Assembly: GCA_963767645.1 (NCBI GenBank)
Contig: CAVYEW010000001.1
Coordinates: 186,001-250,000 of the forward strand
Reading direction: 5' to 3'
DNA: 64,000 nucleotides
Source: DATFDN01 sp963767645
GTDB lineage: Bacteria; Pseudomonadota; Alphaproteobacteria; Acetobacterales; Acetobacteraceae
A program made the position numbers and the translations under genes. Every line of letters begins with the position of its first letter. Position 1 is the first letter of the stretch. Below, piece by piece: positions 17,893 to 27,054 of the stretch. The notes under the pieces are model-generated. The model had not been told where the DNA came from. It ran no database searches and saw only the letters and a program-made list of their open reading frames with translations.

Positions 17893-18016
17893 CAATCGCC
17901 CCTTCTGCGTCTCCGGTGTGACGGATATCGGCCCTGCAAACCCTGCATGGGATCGGGTCTGGAACTGCGATGATAACATCCGCTTATAATTGCATCGGTG
18001 CTAAGGGTCTTTCGTC

Positions 18017-18481
18017 GTGACAGAGTCTCAGAACGAGCTTCTGTTCCTGCTGCACGATGTAGCACGCCTGCTCCGTGTCGACGCGGACAAGCGCGCACGA
18101 TGCCATGGCATGACCCGCGCACAATGGGCGATCCTGATCTGGCTCGAACGGCAGCCCGGCATCTCGCAGAAGGAGCTGTCCGAGCTGCTGGAGGTCGAAC
18201 CGATCACCGTCGCCCGCCTGATCGATCGGCTGGAGGCGCGCGGCATGGTCGAGCGCCGGCCGGACCCGCGCGACCGGCGCATCTGGCGCCTGCACCTTCG
18301 TGATCCAGCCTTCCCCATGCTGCGTGAGATCGACCGCCAGCGAGCCGAGATTTACCAAATCCTGGCTCAAGGGGTGGACCCGGCGACCCTGGACGCGATG
18401 ACCTCGGCACTGTGGACTATGAAAACGTCCCTGGTCCGTTCCGCCCAGGCGCGCCGGGAAGCCGAGGCGGAGCTGGCCTGA
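18017..18481 (+). CDS. MarR-family transcriptional regulator
   Basis: A 154-residue winged-helix regulator. The recognition region is ISQKELSELLEVEPITVARL and the wing is RRPDPRDRRIWRLHL, the DxRxR pattern of the MarR/SlyA family. GTG 18017 is the only start that gives the full N-terminal dimerisation helix. Such proteins usually repress a neighbouring gene and respond to small ligands. The divergent neighbour is crcB; downstream is a small secreted protein on the other strand. The target is unknown. Confidence 0.85.
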   Translation: MTESQNELLFLLHDVARLLRVDADKRARCHGMTRAQWAILIWLERQPGISQKELSELLEVEPITVARLIDRLEARGMVERRPDPRDRRIWRLHLRDPAFPMLREIDRQRAEIYQILAQGVDPATLDAMTSALWTMKTSLVRSAQARREAEAELA

Positions 18482-18511
18482 ATGCGCCATGCCCGGCCCC
18501 GCGGCCGGGTG

Positions 18512-18820
18512 CTAGCGCTGGCCCGAAGGCGGGCCGTAGGCCGGCGCGGCCCAGCCTTGCGATGGGCCGCCGGAGCCGCTGGCACCGGTGTTGCCGGCGT
18601 TCGGCTCCGTCCCCGGCGCTTGCAGGGAGGCGGTTCCGCTATTGCTGCTGCTGGAGTACATCGGCACCGGCTCGTTGCGGGTGAACAGGCCGCTGTTCTG
18701 CTGCTTTCCCGGCTGCGGACCACCGGTGCCCTGCCCCTGCGTCTGTCCCTGGCTCTGCTGTGCCAACGCCGTCCCGGTCACGGCGAGCAGCCAGCCTGCC
18801 GCGATCAATGTCTTGCGCAT
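18512..18820 (-). CDS. Small secreted low-complexity protein
   Basis: A 102-residue protein with a clear signal peptide (MRKTLIAAGWLLAVTGTALA, then Q). The mature part is rich in Gly, Gln, Ser and Pro, with QSQGQTQGQGTGG near its start and an SSSSNSGTASLQ tract. No domain is recognised. A possible ribosome site (GGAGGCGAGCGGG) precedes ATG 18820. It is convergent with the MarR gene and divergent from the CoA transferase. Probably periplasmic or surface-exposed and disordered. Confidence 0.6.
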   Translation of the reverse strand: MRKTLIAAGWLLAVTGTALAQQSQGQTQGQGTGGPQPGKQQNSGLFTRNEPVPMYSSSSNSGTASLQAPGTEPNAGNTGASGSGGPSQGWAAPAYGPPSGQR

Positions 18821-18941
18821 GTCCCGCTCGCCTCCTGTCTCCTTAGCGGCACAACGCCAGGCCACGATGCGCGTTGCCGCGCTCGATTGACAGCTTCCGG
18901 CGTGGCCCCTTCGATCGCCGGGCCGTTTTGGAGAAATACGC

Positions 18942-20111
18942 ATGGGACTGCCGCTGGAGGGCATCACCGTCCTCGAGTTCACCCACACCGTCATGGGGCC
19001 GACCTGCGGCGTGGTGCTGGCCGATCTCGGCGCGGACGTGATTCGGGTTGAACCCGCGCCGGACGGCGACCGCACGCGGCGTCTGCACGGTTTCGCCACC
19101 GGGTTCTTCTCCTACTTCAACCGCAACAAGCGCTGCATCTGCATCGACCTGAAAACCCCGGATGGCGTGGCGGTGGCGCGCGACCTGCTGGCCCGGGCCG
19201 ACGTCCTGGTCGAGAATTACGGTCCCGGCACGATGGAACGTCTCGGCCTGGGATGGGAACAAGTGCGCACCGTCAATCCGCGGCTGATCTACTGCGCATT
19301 GAAGGGCTTCCTACCCGGCCCCTACGAACACCGCCCGGCGCTCGACGAGGTCGTCCAGTTCATGACCGGCCTCGCCTACATGACCGGCCCGCCTGGCCAG
19401 CCGTTGCGCGCCGGCTCCTCGGTGATCGACATCATGGGCGGAGTAATGGGCGATGTCGCGATTTTGGCGGCGCTGCGCAGCCGAGACCAGGATGGACAGG
19501 GCCGCAAGGTAATCAGCGCGCTGTTCGAATCCTCGGCCTTCCTGGTAGCCCAGCACATGGCCGGCGAAGCCGCGAGCGGCCAGCCGGTGCCGCCGATGCC
19601 CGCGCGCGAGAGCGCCTGGGGTATCTACGAAACCTTTGACACCGCCGACGGAAGAAAGCTGTTCATCGGCATCACCTCCGACAATCACTGGCGGGCGTTC
19701 TGTGAACGCTTCGCCCGCCCCGGTCTCCTCGCCGATGGCCGCTTCGCGACCAACGCCGATCGGGTAAAGAACCGGACCGCGCTGCGCCGGCACGTGGCGG
19801 ATGTCGCCCGCGCGCACGACCAGGCCACGCTGAGCCGCATCATGGACGCCGCTGGCATCCCATTCTCGCCCGTGAATACGCCGTCCGACCTGTTCCACGA
19901 TCCGCAGATGCTGGCGCACGCGGTCAGGGTGCGGATAGGGAACGGGACGGTGGCCAACCTGCCGCCCTTGCCAGTGTCGATCGACGAGGCAATCCCCGGG
20001 ATCAGGCTGCAGCCGCCCGCTGCCGGCGAGCACACCGACGCGATACTGCGTGAGGCCGGCTACAGCGCCGAGCATGTCGCAGCGCTTCGGGAATCAGGGA
20101 TCGTCTCCTAG
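18942..20111 (+). CDS. CaiB/BaiF (class III) CoA transferase family protein
   Basis: A 389-residue family III CoA transferase of usual length. GITVLEFTHTVMGPTCG and LADLGADVIRVEP open the protein; YFNRNKRCICIDLKTPDG and VLVENYGPGTMERLGLGWE follow, and the probable catalytic Asp is in SSVIDIMGG. These enzymes move CoA between acids such as formyl/oxalyl, carnitine derivatives or dicarboxylates. GGAGAA stands before the ATG. It is monocistronic, with an inverted repeat after its stop. The substrate cannot be inferred from its neighbours. Confidence 0.88.
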   Translation: MGLPLEGITVLEFTHTVMGPTCGVVLADLGADVIRVEPAPDGDRTRRLHGFATGFFSYFNRNKRCICIDLKTPDGVAVARDLLARADVLVENYGPGTMERLGLGWEQVRTVNPRLIYCALKGFLPGPYEHRPALDEVVQFMTGLAYMTGPPGQPLRAGSSVIDIMGGVMGDVAILAALRSRDQDGQGRKVISALFESSAFLVAQHMAGEAASGQPVPPMPARESAWGIYETFDTADGRKLFIGITSDNHWRAFCERFARPGLLADGRFATNADRVKNRTALRRHVADVARAHDQATLSRIMDAAGIPFSPVNTPSDLFHDPQMLAHAVRVRIGNGTVANLPPLPVSIDEAIPGIRLQPPAAGEHTDAILREAGYSAEHVAALRESGIVS

Positions 20112-20149
20112 TGCGTTTTCAGGCTGACTGTATCGACGCGCCGTTTCAC

Positions 20150-20231
20150 CCCCCCATTTCCCTCCCGCAAGGGGAGGGGGACGTGGAAGGCGCCTCTCCC
20201 TCCCCTTGCGGGAGGGGGCCGGGGGGAGGGA
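20150..20231. repeat. GC-rich intergenic inverted repeat, copy 2
   Basis: This copy has the same arms as copy 1 (CCCTCCCGCAAGGGGAGGG facing CCCTCCCCTTGCGGGAGGG) and shares the GGCCGGGGGGAGGG flank, but its loop is different. It lies between the CoA transferase stop and the convergent patatin stop, where it could act as a bidirectional transcription terminator. Confidence 0.85.
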
Positions 20232-20286
20232 TACGCCGGCGGTTCCAGTCTGAGTGAAGCGGCTCTAAAGATAACAAGCGCGCGCA

Positions 20287-21330
20287 CTACCGCTTCAACA
20301 CGCGACCGATCAGCTCCGAGTTCGGATCAAAGGACAATTCCCGCCCTACCTGGCTTCGATGTGCCGCAACCCACTTCGCCGCGGCGCTTCGACCCTTCTC
20401 GAACAGAGTGTCAATCAATGCCCACGAGGTGCTGCTCTTGGAGACAAACCCCAATGTCTCCGCGAACCGCTCGTTGCGGATCATGTGCAGGCGGATCGGC
20501 CGGTACTGGCTTCCCGGCGGATTGCCGTACGCGCGCAGCATTTTGTTGACCGTCTCGATCGCGTTCAGTTCCAGCAGCAGCGACGCATTGAACGTGATCT
20601 GATTCAGCCGATCGAGGATCTGCCTCGCCGTAGTCGGCGGCGGGCGCTCGTAGAGAAAGGGATTGACCACCACCAGCAACAGGTCGTCAGCCACGTCCAG
20701 CAGAGGGTCGAGCGCGGGGTTGGCGATGTAGCCGCCATCCCAATAGAATTCGCCGCCGATCCTCACTGCCTTGAACTCCGCTGGCAGGCAGGCCGAGGCG
20801 CGCAGCGCATCCACCGTGATGTCGGGCTGGGAGAATATTTTCAGTTCATTGGTGCGGACATTGGTGGCGGCGACGAACACGCGCGGCGCCTGAGCGGCAT
20901 TTAACGCGGCCAGCTCCGCAGCCCCGAACTGGTCACCGAGCAAGGGCGCGAGATAGTCGTAATAGAACGGGTTGGTGTACGGCGAGACCACCAGGCCCAA
21001 TGCTTCCGAGAGGATCGCGCCGGGACTCCAATCGATGTTGAACCCGAACAGGCCCAGGTCAGCGAAGCCGAACAGCGCGTTCCCGGCACTCGCGCCGCGC
21101 TGTGACACGCCTTCCCAGAACGCCCGCAGCTTCGCTTGCGCCATTGCGGGTCCGCCTTGCGCCAGGCCGGCGACGCACAATGCCGCATTGATCGCGCCGG
21201 CGCTCGAACCGCTGATGCCGCGGATCTGGAGCGTTCCGCCGTCCACCTCGTCCAGCAGCCGGTCGAGCACTCCCCAGGTGAAGGCGCCGTGCGTCCCGCC
21301 GCCCTGCAGCGCCAATCCCACGCCGGCCAT
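20287..21330 (-). CDS. Patatin-like phospholipase
   Basis: A 347-residue patatin-fold hydrolase. The oxyanion loop is GGGTHG (10-15), the nucleophile elbow GSSAG holds Ser43 and the second catalytic residue is the Asp of WDGGYIANP. These enzymes remove fatty acids from lipids with a Ser-Asp dyad. No signal peptide or membrane segment is seen. It starts four bases after the mtnP stop on the same strand, so it is probably the last gene of a petB-petC-mtnP-patatin run. Confidence 0.88.
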   Translation of the reverse strand: MAGVGLALQGGGTHGAFTWGVLDRLLDEVDGGTLQIRGISGSSAGAINAALCVAGLAQGGPAMAQAKLRAFWEGVSQRGASAGNALFGFADLGLFGFNIDWSPGAILSEALGLVVSPYTNPFYYDYLAPLLGDQFGAAELAALNAAQAPRVFVAATNVRTNELKIFSQPDITVDALRASACLPAEFKAVRIGGEFYWDGGYIANPALDPLLDVADDLLLVVVNPFLYERPPPTTARQILDRLNQITFNASLLLELNAIETVNKMLRAYGNPPGSQYRPIRLHMIRNERFAETLGFVSKSSTSWALIDTLFEKGRSAAAKWVAAHRSQVGRELSFDPNSELIGRVLKR

Positions 21331-21334
21331 GGCG

Positions 21335-22216
21335 TTATCTCAGCACCCGGCCGGCGACCGCGTTCAGCTTGGCGACCTGCGCGGGGTCGCGCATATGGGC
21401 AGCAGTGATCACGGCATTGTCCAGCGCCCGGTCGCACCCGCACGGACACGGACCCCGCCGCGTGCCCAACACCGGCACGACGCTCCGTACCAGCGCACGG
21501 GCCTTGTCCGCGTTCTCCAGCAACACCCTGACCACGGCCTCCACGGTGACGTGTTCGTGGTCCGGGTGCCAGCAATCGAAGTCGGTCACCATGGCGAGGG
21601 TCGCGTAGCAAAGCTCCGCCTCGCGGGCGAGCTTGGCCTCCGGCATGTTGGTCATGCCGATGACGCTGCATCCCCAGCTTCGATAGAGCGCGCTTTCCGC
21701 CCTGGTCGAGAATTGCGGACCCTCCATCACCAGATAGGTGCCGCCGCGCGTGACCGGTAGGCCGAGGCTGCGCGCGCCTTCCTCCATCGCATCGCCAAGG
21801 CGCGCGCAGACCGGGTGCGCCATCGAGACATGCGCCACCACGCCTTCACCGAAGAAGCTCTTCTCACGGGCAAAGCTGCGGTCGATGAACTGGTCCACGA
21901 TCACGAAGTGCCCCGGCGGCAGCTCCGCCTGCAAGCTGCCGACCGCCGAGAGCGAGAGCACGTCGGTCACTCCGGCCCGCTTCAGCGCGTCGATGTTGGC
22001 GCGGTAATTGAGGTGTGTGGGCGAGAGCGGGTGCCCCCGTCCGTGGCGCGGTAGGAACACGCAGGCCACGCCGGCGAGCCGCCCGAACAGCAGCGCGTCG
22101 GATGGCTCGCCCCAGGGCGTGGTCATGTGGCGCCAGGTCTTCTCCTCAAGCCCCTCGATGTCGTAGAGGCCCGAGCCGCCGACGATGCCGATCACCGGCA
22201 CGACCGCATCGCGCAT
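21335..22216 (-). CDS. mtnP: S-methyl-5'-thioadenosine phosphorylase
   Basis: A 293-residue purine nucleoside phosphorylase-like enzyme that splits methylthioadenosine into adenine and methylthioribose-1-phosphate for methionine salvage. It has IGIVGGSGLYDIEGLE at the start, FLPRHGRGHPLSPTHLNYRA, MEGPQFSTRAES and VIGMTNMPEAKLAREAELCY. DFDCWHPDHEHVTVE further supports MTA specificity. ATG 22216 is chosen as the start next to the first strand. It lies seven bases after the petC stop. Confidence 0.93.
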   Translation of the reverse strand: MRDAVVPVIGIVGGSGLYDIEGLEEKTWRHMTTPWGEPSDALLFGRLAGVACVFLPRHGRGHPLSPTHLNYRANIDALKRAGVTDVLSLSAVGSLQAELPPGHFVIVDQFIDRSFAREKSFFGEGVVAHVSMAHPVCARLGDAMEEGARSLGLPVTRGGTYLVMEGPQFSTRAESALYRSWGCSVIGMTNMPEAKLAREAELCYATLAMVTDFDCWHPDHEHVTVEAVVRVLLENADKARALVRSVVPVLGTRRGPCPCGCDRALDNAVITAAHMRDPAQVAKLNAVAGRVLR

Positions 22217-22223
22217 GTGCGGC

Positions 22224-22983
22224 TCAGTGGACGTCGGCCCAGACCTTGCGCTTGCCGGCATAGGTCAGCCCGGTCATCAGCAGCAGGAACAGGATCACCC
22301 GCACGCCGATCTGCTTGCGCTGCACCAGCTCCGGATTGGCTGCCCACTCCAGAAAGGTCACGACGTCGTGCGCCATCTGCGGCACGGTGGCCTTGGTGCC
22401 GTCCGCGTACTCGACGGCATCATCGTGCAGCGGCGGCGGCATGGAGATCAGGTGGCCCGGGAAGTACTCGTTGTAGTACCTTGCCGGCGGGCACATCCAT
22501 GCCCTTCGGCGGGTTCGTAAATCCGTTGAGGATGCCGTAGACGTAGTCGGCGTGACCCTCACGGGCATTGGTAATTAGCGACAAATCCGGCGGCAGCGCT
22601 CCGCCGAGCGCGGCCCGGGCGGCGGCATCGTTCGGGAAGGGTGCCTTGAACTCGTTGGCCGGGAGCGCGGGGCCGGTCAGTGGCTCGCCCTGATCGTTGA
22701 TGCCTTGCGGCACCTGCACGCTGGCGGCGATCGCCTTGATCTGCCCCTCGCTCAGCCCGATGGCGGCGAGATCGCGGTAATGCATTTCCTTCATCGAGTG
22801 GCAGGCGGAACACACCTTGAAATACACCCAGAAGCCGCGCTGTGCCGCCGCGACGTCGTAGCTGCCGAACAATCCGTCGAAGCTCCATCCGGGGCGGGGC
22901 AGCGGCGGCGTTTCCTGCGCCATGGCGGGCGCTGCGAGACCGCCGAGCAGCGCGCCAACCAAGACGGCCCGAAGAGCGCGCAT
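22224..22983 (-). pseudogene. petC: Cytochrome c1 of the bc1 complex, with a one-base frameshift
   Basis: The protein has a signal peptide (ending AMAQ), the haem site CSACHS followed by MKEMHYRDLAAIG, then ITNAREGHADYVYGILNGF. At NPPKGMDVPAGK the frame is lost. One base less in the GG at about 22481-22483 gives YYNEYFPGHLISMPPPL, with the Met ligand region, and a C-terminal membrane anchor (VRVILFLLLMTGLTYAG). Its ATG overlaps the petB stop (TGATG). Complex III is essential for most respiratory chains of this type, and petB beside it has the same kind of lesion, so an error in the sequence is the simpler reading. Confidence 0.88.
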
Positions 22984-24249
22984 CACGCCTTGTCCATCGG
23001 CTTGGCCGCGGCACCAGCGGGCAAGGGGCCGCCCCCGGTTACGGAAATACTGATGCTCTCCGGCAGCGGCAGAGGCCGTTCAAGCTTGCCCAGCAGCGGC
23101 ATGATCACCAGGAAATGCAGGAAATAGTAGAGAGTGCAGACGCGGCCGAGTACCACCCAGACCCCCTCGGGCGGATGCGCCCCGACCACGCCGAGCACGA
23201 TGGTGGCGGCCACCCAGACCCAAATGACCTGGCGGAAGATCGGGCGGAACCGCGCGCTGCGCACCTTGCTGGTATCCAGCCAAGGCAGGAAAAACAGCAC
23301 CAGGATCGAGAAGAACATGATGCAAACGCCGCCGAGCTTGTTCGGCACCGAGCGCAGCATCGCGTAGAACGGCAGGAAGTACCATTCCGGCACGATGTCG
23401 GGCGGCGTCTGCAGCGGGTTGGCGGGGATGAAGTTGTTCGGATCGGCCAATACGTTGGGCGCGAAGAACACGAATGCCGACCAGAACACCAGGAAGGCGC
23501 ACAGCCCGACGCTGTCTTTGATCGTATAGTACGGATGAAAGGGGATCGTATCCTGCGGCCCCTTGGGGTCGATGCCGAGCGGATTGTTCGAGCCTGTGAT
23601 GTGCAGCGCGATCACGTGCAGGAACACCACGCCGACCAGGACGAAGGGCAGCAGGTAGTGCAGCGCGAAGAAGCGGTTGAGCGTGGGATTGTCGACGCTG
23701 AACCCGCCCCAGAGCAGGGTGACGATGCCGTGGCCGACCACCGGAAAAGCCGAGAACAGGTTGGTGATGACGGTTGCGCCCCAATAGGACATCTGTCCCC
23801 ACGGCAGCACGTAGCCCATGAACGCGGTTGCCATCAGCACCAGCAGGATCACCACGCCCAACATCCAAAGCAGTTCGCGCGGCTTCTTGTAGGAGCCGTA
23901 GTACATCCCACGCAGGATATGGATATACGTGACGATGAAGAACATCGACGCGCCGTTCTGGTGGATGTAGCGGATCAGCCACCCGTAATTCACGTCGCGC
24001 ATGATGTGCTGCACGGAGTTCGAACGCCAGCCCGGTATTCGGCTGATAGTTCATCGCCAGGAATACGCCGGTGGCGATCATCACCACCAGCGTCACCACG
24101 GCCATGGCGCCGAAATTCCAGAAGTAATTGAAATTCTTCGGCGTTGGGAACGCGCCGTACTCTTTGTGCATCACGCTGAGGATCGGCAGGCGCGTATCGA
24201 TCCAGTTGAGCACCGGGTTCTTGTAGTCGCTCTCGTGCAGTCCGGCCAT
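22983..24249 (-). pseudogene. petB: Cytochrome b of the bc1 complex, with a one-base frameshift
   Basis: From ATG 24249 the first frame gives the N-terminal cytochrome b segment (PTPKNFNYFWNFGAMA, GVFLAMNYQPNTGLAF), then goes out of frame. A second frame continues with VQHIMRDVNYGWLIRYIHQN, GYVLPWGQMSYWGATVITN, LHYLLPFVLVG and PDIVPEWYFLPFYAMLRS (the PEWY motif). Removing one A from GAAC at about 24021 yields DSVQHIM and a full protein of about 420 residues with the haem-ligand histidines. No Rieske gene precedes it, which is unusual for this operon. Confidence 0.88.
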
Positions 24250-24573
24250 CGGCAGAAAGTCCTTGTTGGAAGGGCTGGCGTGATGCGCGCCGGCCGGCTT
24301 CTATCTTGGGCGAATACGGGAATGCGTAAGGGATGGCGCCGGTCGGTGCTCGATCGATACTTGGCACGCTATCCGACCAGGCGGGACAGCGGTAACGGCG
24401 GCCGGATCAGCCATTCTTCCCCTCGACATTCCTTCAATCGGCCGGCGCTAGGCAGGGGCCCAACTCCGAGCGCGCATACTAGAAGCGGCCCGCCGCCCCT
24501 GCAACACGCCGTGACAACGGGTTAATGGCTCGCCGGCGCTTGCACAAGCCGGCTCACGCACCGTCTGCCCCGC
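24250..24573. other. Intergenic stretch upstream of petB; no Rieske gene
   Basis: About 320 bases without a credible coding frame. In most alphaproteobacteria petA (Rieske) precedes petB here. No CTHLGC or CPCHGS-type Rieske motif can be read in any frame. The promoter of petBC is presumably here, but none is clear. Confidence 0.6.
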
Positions 24574-24927
24574 TCAGCCGCGGCAGTCGCGCAGATCCTG
24601 GTCGGAGATCGAGAACGCATATGCCCCGTCCGCCGCGACGTTCACGTTCCGCACCAAGCAGGTGCGGCCGGACTTGTCGGTCAGCCGCACGTCGTAGCGC
24701 CCCGGCTGGACACCGCTCAGCTTCAGCCGTTCATCGGCGTCCACTGCGCCGTCGGGATCGTTCGCGGTCTGGTTCGCTCCCCATGCCTGCGTCCCCGCCG
24801 GTGCAAGCTGCAGCCGCGTGATGGTGACGGAGGTGAGATTCCAGAAACGCAACGGCCCGGCCGCAAGACATGGCGTGGCTGCGCACAACAGCGCAATGAC
24901 CGCCGGCCGGAACAAGGCTGCCCGCAT
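24574..24927 (-). CDS. Small secreted protein of unknown function
   Basis: About 117 residues with a signal peptide (MRAALFRPAVIALLCAATPCLA). The mature part reads as a small beta-rich domain: FWNLTSVTITRLQLAPAG, WGANQTANDPDGAVDADERL, GVQPGRYDVRLTDKSGRTC and a C-terminal DQDLRDC. The two cysteines could pair. It resembles short periplasmic proteins common in Acetobacteraceae-like genomes, but no function is known. ATG 24927 was chosen because it starts the signal peptide. Confidence 0.65.
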   Translation of the reverse strand: MRAALFRPAVIALLCAATPCLAAGPLRFWNLTSVTITRLQLAPAGTQAWGANQTANDPDGAVDADERLKLSGVQPGRYDVRLTDKSGRTCLVRNVNVAADGAYAFSISDQDLRDCRG

Positions 24928-25192
24928 GGCGCTGCCGCGTGATAAGCGACATAGTCTACCGAAGCAGTGATGGTCGCTCCGCGTCGTGATCGTCACCGGC
25001 TATCCTTTGCCCTTATCCTGTCGGACAATGCACACCGCTTCAGAGCTGTCCGCTGTGCGTTTGGTCACAAGGCCGCGAGTTGTCTGACTCCGCAGTGACT
25101 TGAAGATGAGTGACTTGCCTATGCCGTAAGTTCACGCCGAACTTGGCGCTGAAACTCCGCCCGTTCGTTTCGTATACAGCAAGGAATAACAC

Positions 25193-25576
25193 ATGAGGGG
25201 AAAGCCGTTGACGGGCTTGCTGACGCTAGCAGCCTTGAGCCTGCTGATAGTTGGCCGGGCATTGGCCGCCGGGGATGCGGCCGCCGGAAAGGCTGTCTTC
25301 CAGCAGAATTGTGCCATCTGTCATTCCACCGATCCCGGGGTGAACAAGATCGGGCCGAGCCTGCATGGCGTCGTCGGCCGCCATTCCGGAAGCGTGTCCG
25401 ACTTCACCTATTCCCCGGCGATGAAAGCAGCGGACAAGACCTGGGATCCACAAACGCTCGACGCCTATCTCGCCGGTCCGATGAAGATGGTGCCGGGCAC
25501 GAAGATGATCTTCCCCGGACTGAACTCCGAGACCGATCGGCAGAACCTGATCGCCTATCTCGAGACGCTCAAATAG
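25193..25576 (+). CDS. Class I cytochrome c (c2-like)
   Basis: A 127-residue periplasmic cytochrome with a signal peptide (cleaved after about ALAAG). The haem site is C40-A-I-C43-H44, followed by NKIGPSLHGVVGR and a Met ligand in PGTKMIFPGL. This is the mitochondrial-like c2/c550 pattern for a soluble electron carrier. It stands at the edge of the methylotrophy cluster and could carry electrons between the bc1 complex or XoxF and an oxidase (inference). Its stop overlaps that of the convergent ABC ATPase by eight bases. Confidence 0.9.
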   Translation: MRGKPLTGLLTLAALSLLIVGRALAAGDAAAGKAVFQQNCAICHSTDPGVNKIGPSLHGVVGRHSGSVSDFTYSPAMKAADKTWDPQTLDAYLAGPMKMVPGTKMIFPGLNSETDRQNLIAYLETLK

Positions 25577-26297
25577 CGGTTCGGGACGGCTGAAGGTCCG
25601 CACTCCCACGCAGGCTGGCGGCGAAGGCCTCGGCCCGCGCCGTCCCGGCGCGTCTGACGCCCGCCGGGATGATGATCTCGCGGACGATCCGCGCCGGGCC
25701 GGCCGACAGCGCCAGGATCCGGTCGGCGAGCATGACCGCCTCGACCAAGTCATGCGTGACCAGGATTGCCGCGGTCGGGCGCTGCCGCCAGGCAGTCAGC
25801 AGAATCGCGCGACTTGTCTCGGCGCTCGCCGCATCCAGCGACACGAATGGCTCGTCGAGCAGCAGTAGCGCGGGCGCGACCGCAAAGGCGCGCGCAATCG
25901 CCACACGCCGCGCCATGCCGAGCGAGAGCTGCGTGGGGAACATCTCGCGCACGTGCCAGAGCCCGAGCGTCCGCAGCAGCCGGTCGGCCTCACCCTCCGC
26001 CCCTTGCGGCAGCACCAGCGTCAGGTTGCGGCGCACGCTCCGCCAGGGCAGCAGGCGCGGTTCCTGGAACACCACGCCGATGCGGGGCATCGTCCCGTGG
26101 TTCCAGTTAAGCTCTCCGTCGAAATCCGTATCGAGACCGGCAACGATCCGCAGCAGCGTGGTCTTGCCGCAGCCGGAAGGGCCGAACAGGGCGATGATCT
26201 CCTGCGCGCCCAACGACAGGTCGATCCCGTCCAGCACGACCCGGGCGCCGGCCGGAGTCCGGAAGAGCTTACGCCGGATCAGCGCGCGCAGCATCAT
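25569..26297 (-). CDS. ABC transporter ATP-binding protein (NitT/TauT type)
   Basis: A 242-residue ATPase with Walker A GPSGCGKTT, Q-loop FQEPRLLPW, signature LSLGMARRVAIARAF (LSLGM in place of LSGGQ), Walker B LLLLDEPF and switch His VTHDLVEAV. The FQEPRLLPW motif is typical of the nitrate/sulfonate/taurine importer group. ATG 26297 overlaps the permease stop (ATGA). Third gene of a binding protein, permease, ATPase set. Confidence 0.88.
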   Translation of the reverse strand: MMLRALIRRKLFRTPAGARVVLDGIDLSLGAQEIIALFGPSGCGKTTLLRIVAGLDTDFDGELNWNHGTMPRIGVVFQEPRLLPWRSVRRNLTLVLPQGAEGEADRLLRTLGLWHVREMFPTQLSLGMARRVAIARAFAVAPALLLLDEPFVSLDAASAETSRAILLTAWRQRPTAAILVTHDLVEAVMLADRILALSAGPARIVREIIIPAGVRRAGTARAEAFAASLRGSADLQPSRTAI

Positions 26298-27052
26298 CTC
26301 CGCCAACGCGAGGCTCGCCGTTCCAATGGCTGGAATGCCAGCCATTCCACCGCCTGCACCACCACCAGGAACGCCAGCGTGTAAGCCAGGATGTCGGTCA
26401 CGTCGAACATCTGGAAGTAGAGCTGGATCCTGAAGCCGACGCCGTTGCTGCGCCCCAGCAGCTCCACGACCAGCACGATCTTCCAGATGATCGCCAGCCC
26501 GGACCTGGCGGCGGCGAACAGATAGGGATAGAGCTGCGGCAGCACGACATGGCGGATGATCAGCCAGCGCCGCATCCGGAAGCTGCGCGCCATTTCCGTC
26601 AGGCCGCGATCCAGCGCGCGCGCGCCCTCGCGCACCGTCACCGTCGTGCTCGGCAGCTTGTTGAGGACCACGGCACCGACCGCGGTCGCCTCGTTCATAC
26701 CGAACCAGACATACATCAGGACGATGACGACCAGCGCCGGCAAGTTGAGCAGCAGTGTTACCCAGCTGTCGAGCACTAGATCGAGGCCGCGCCAGACGCC
26801 CATTGCGAGCCCCAGCGCCGAGCCGAGCACCATTGAGACCACGAAGGCGACCGCGACGCGTGCGAGCGTGATCCCCAAGCTCAGCGGCAGCACGCCGGAT
26901 GCGCAACCGCGCGCGACTGCCGTCAGCACGGCAGAGGCCGGCGGCAGCAATCGGCTCTGCGCGATCCAGGCAGCCAGTTCCCATAGTAGAAGGAAGCCGA
27001 CGACGGACAGGATCCGGGTTGCCGATGGGCGCCAGCCGAACCGGCTGCTCAC
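26294..27052 (-). CDS. ABC transporter permease (NitT/TauT type)
   Basis: About 252 residues with six hydrophobic segments and the binding-protein-dependent transport motif: EMARSFRMRRWLIIRHVVLP resembles the EAA loop that contacts the ATPase. LNKLPSTTVTVREGARAL precedes it. GTG 27052 lies just before the first membrane helix; the upstream extension only shadows the binding protein. It sits between the periplasmic binding-protein gene and the ATPase gene. Confidence 0.85.
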   Translation of the reverse strand: MSSRFGWRPSATRILSVVGFLLLWELAAWIAQSRLLPPASAVLTAVARGCASGVLPLSLGITLARVAVAFVVSMVLGSALGLAMGVWRGLDLVLDSWVTLLLNLPALVVIVLMYVWFGMNEATAVGAVVLNKLPSTTVTVREGARALDRGLTEMARSFRMRRWLIIRHVVLPQLYPYLFAAARSGLAIIWKIVLVVELLGRSNGVGFRIQLYFQMFDVTDILAYTLAFLVVVQAVEWLAFQPLERRASRWRR

Positions 27053-27054
27053 GG

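Noticed and set aside
17893..18016. Fluoride riboswitch before crcB
   Set aside because: The conserved fluoride-aptamer sequence elements could not be found between crcB and the MarR gene.
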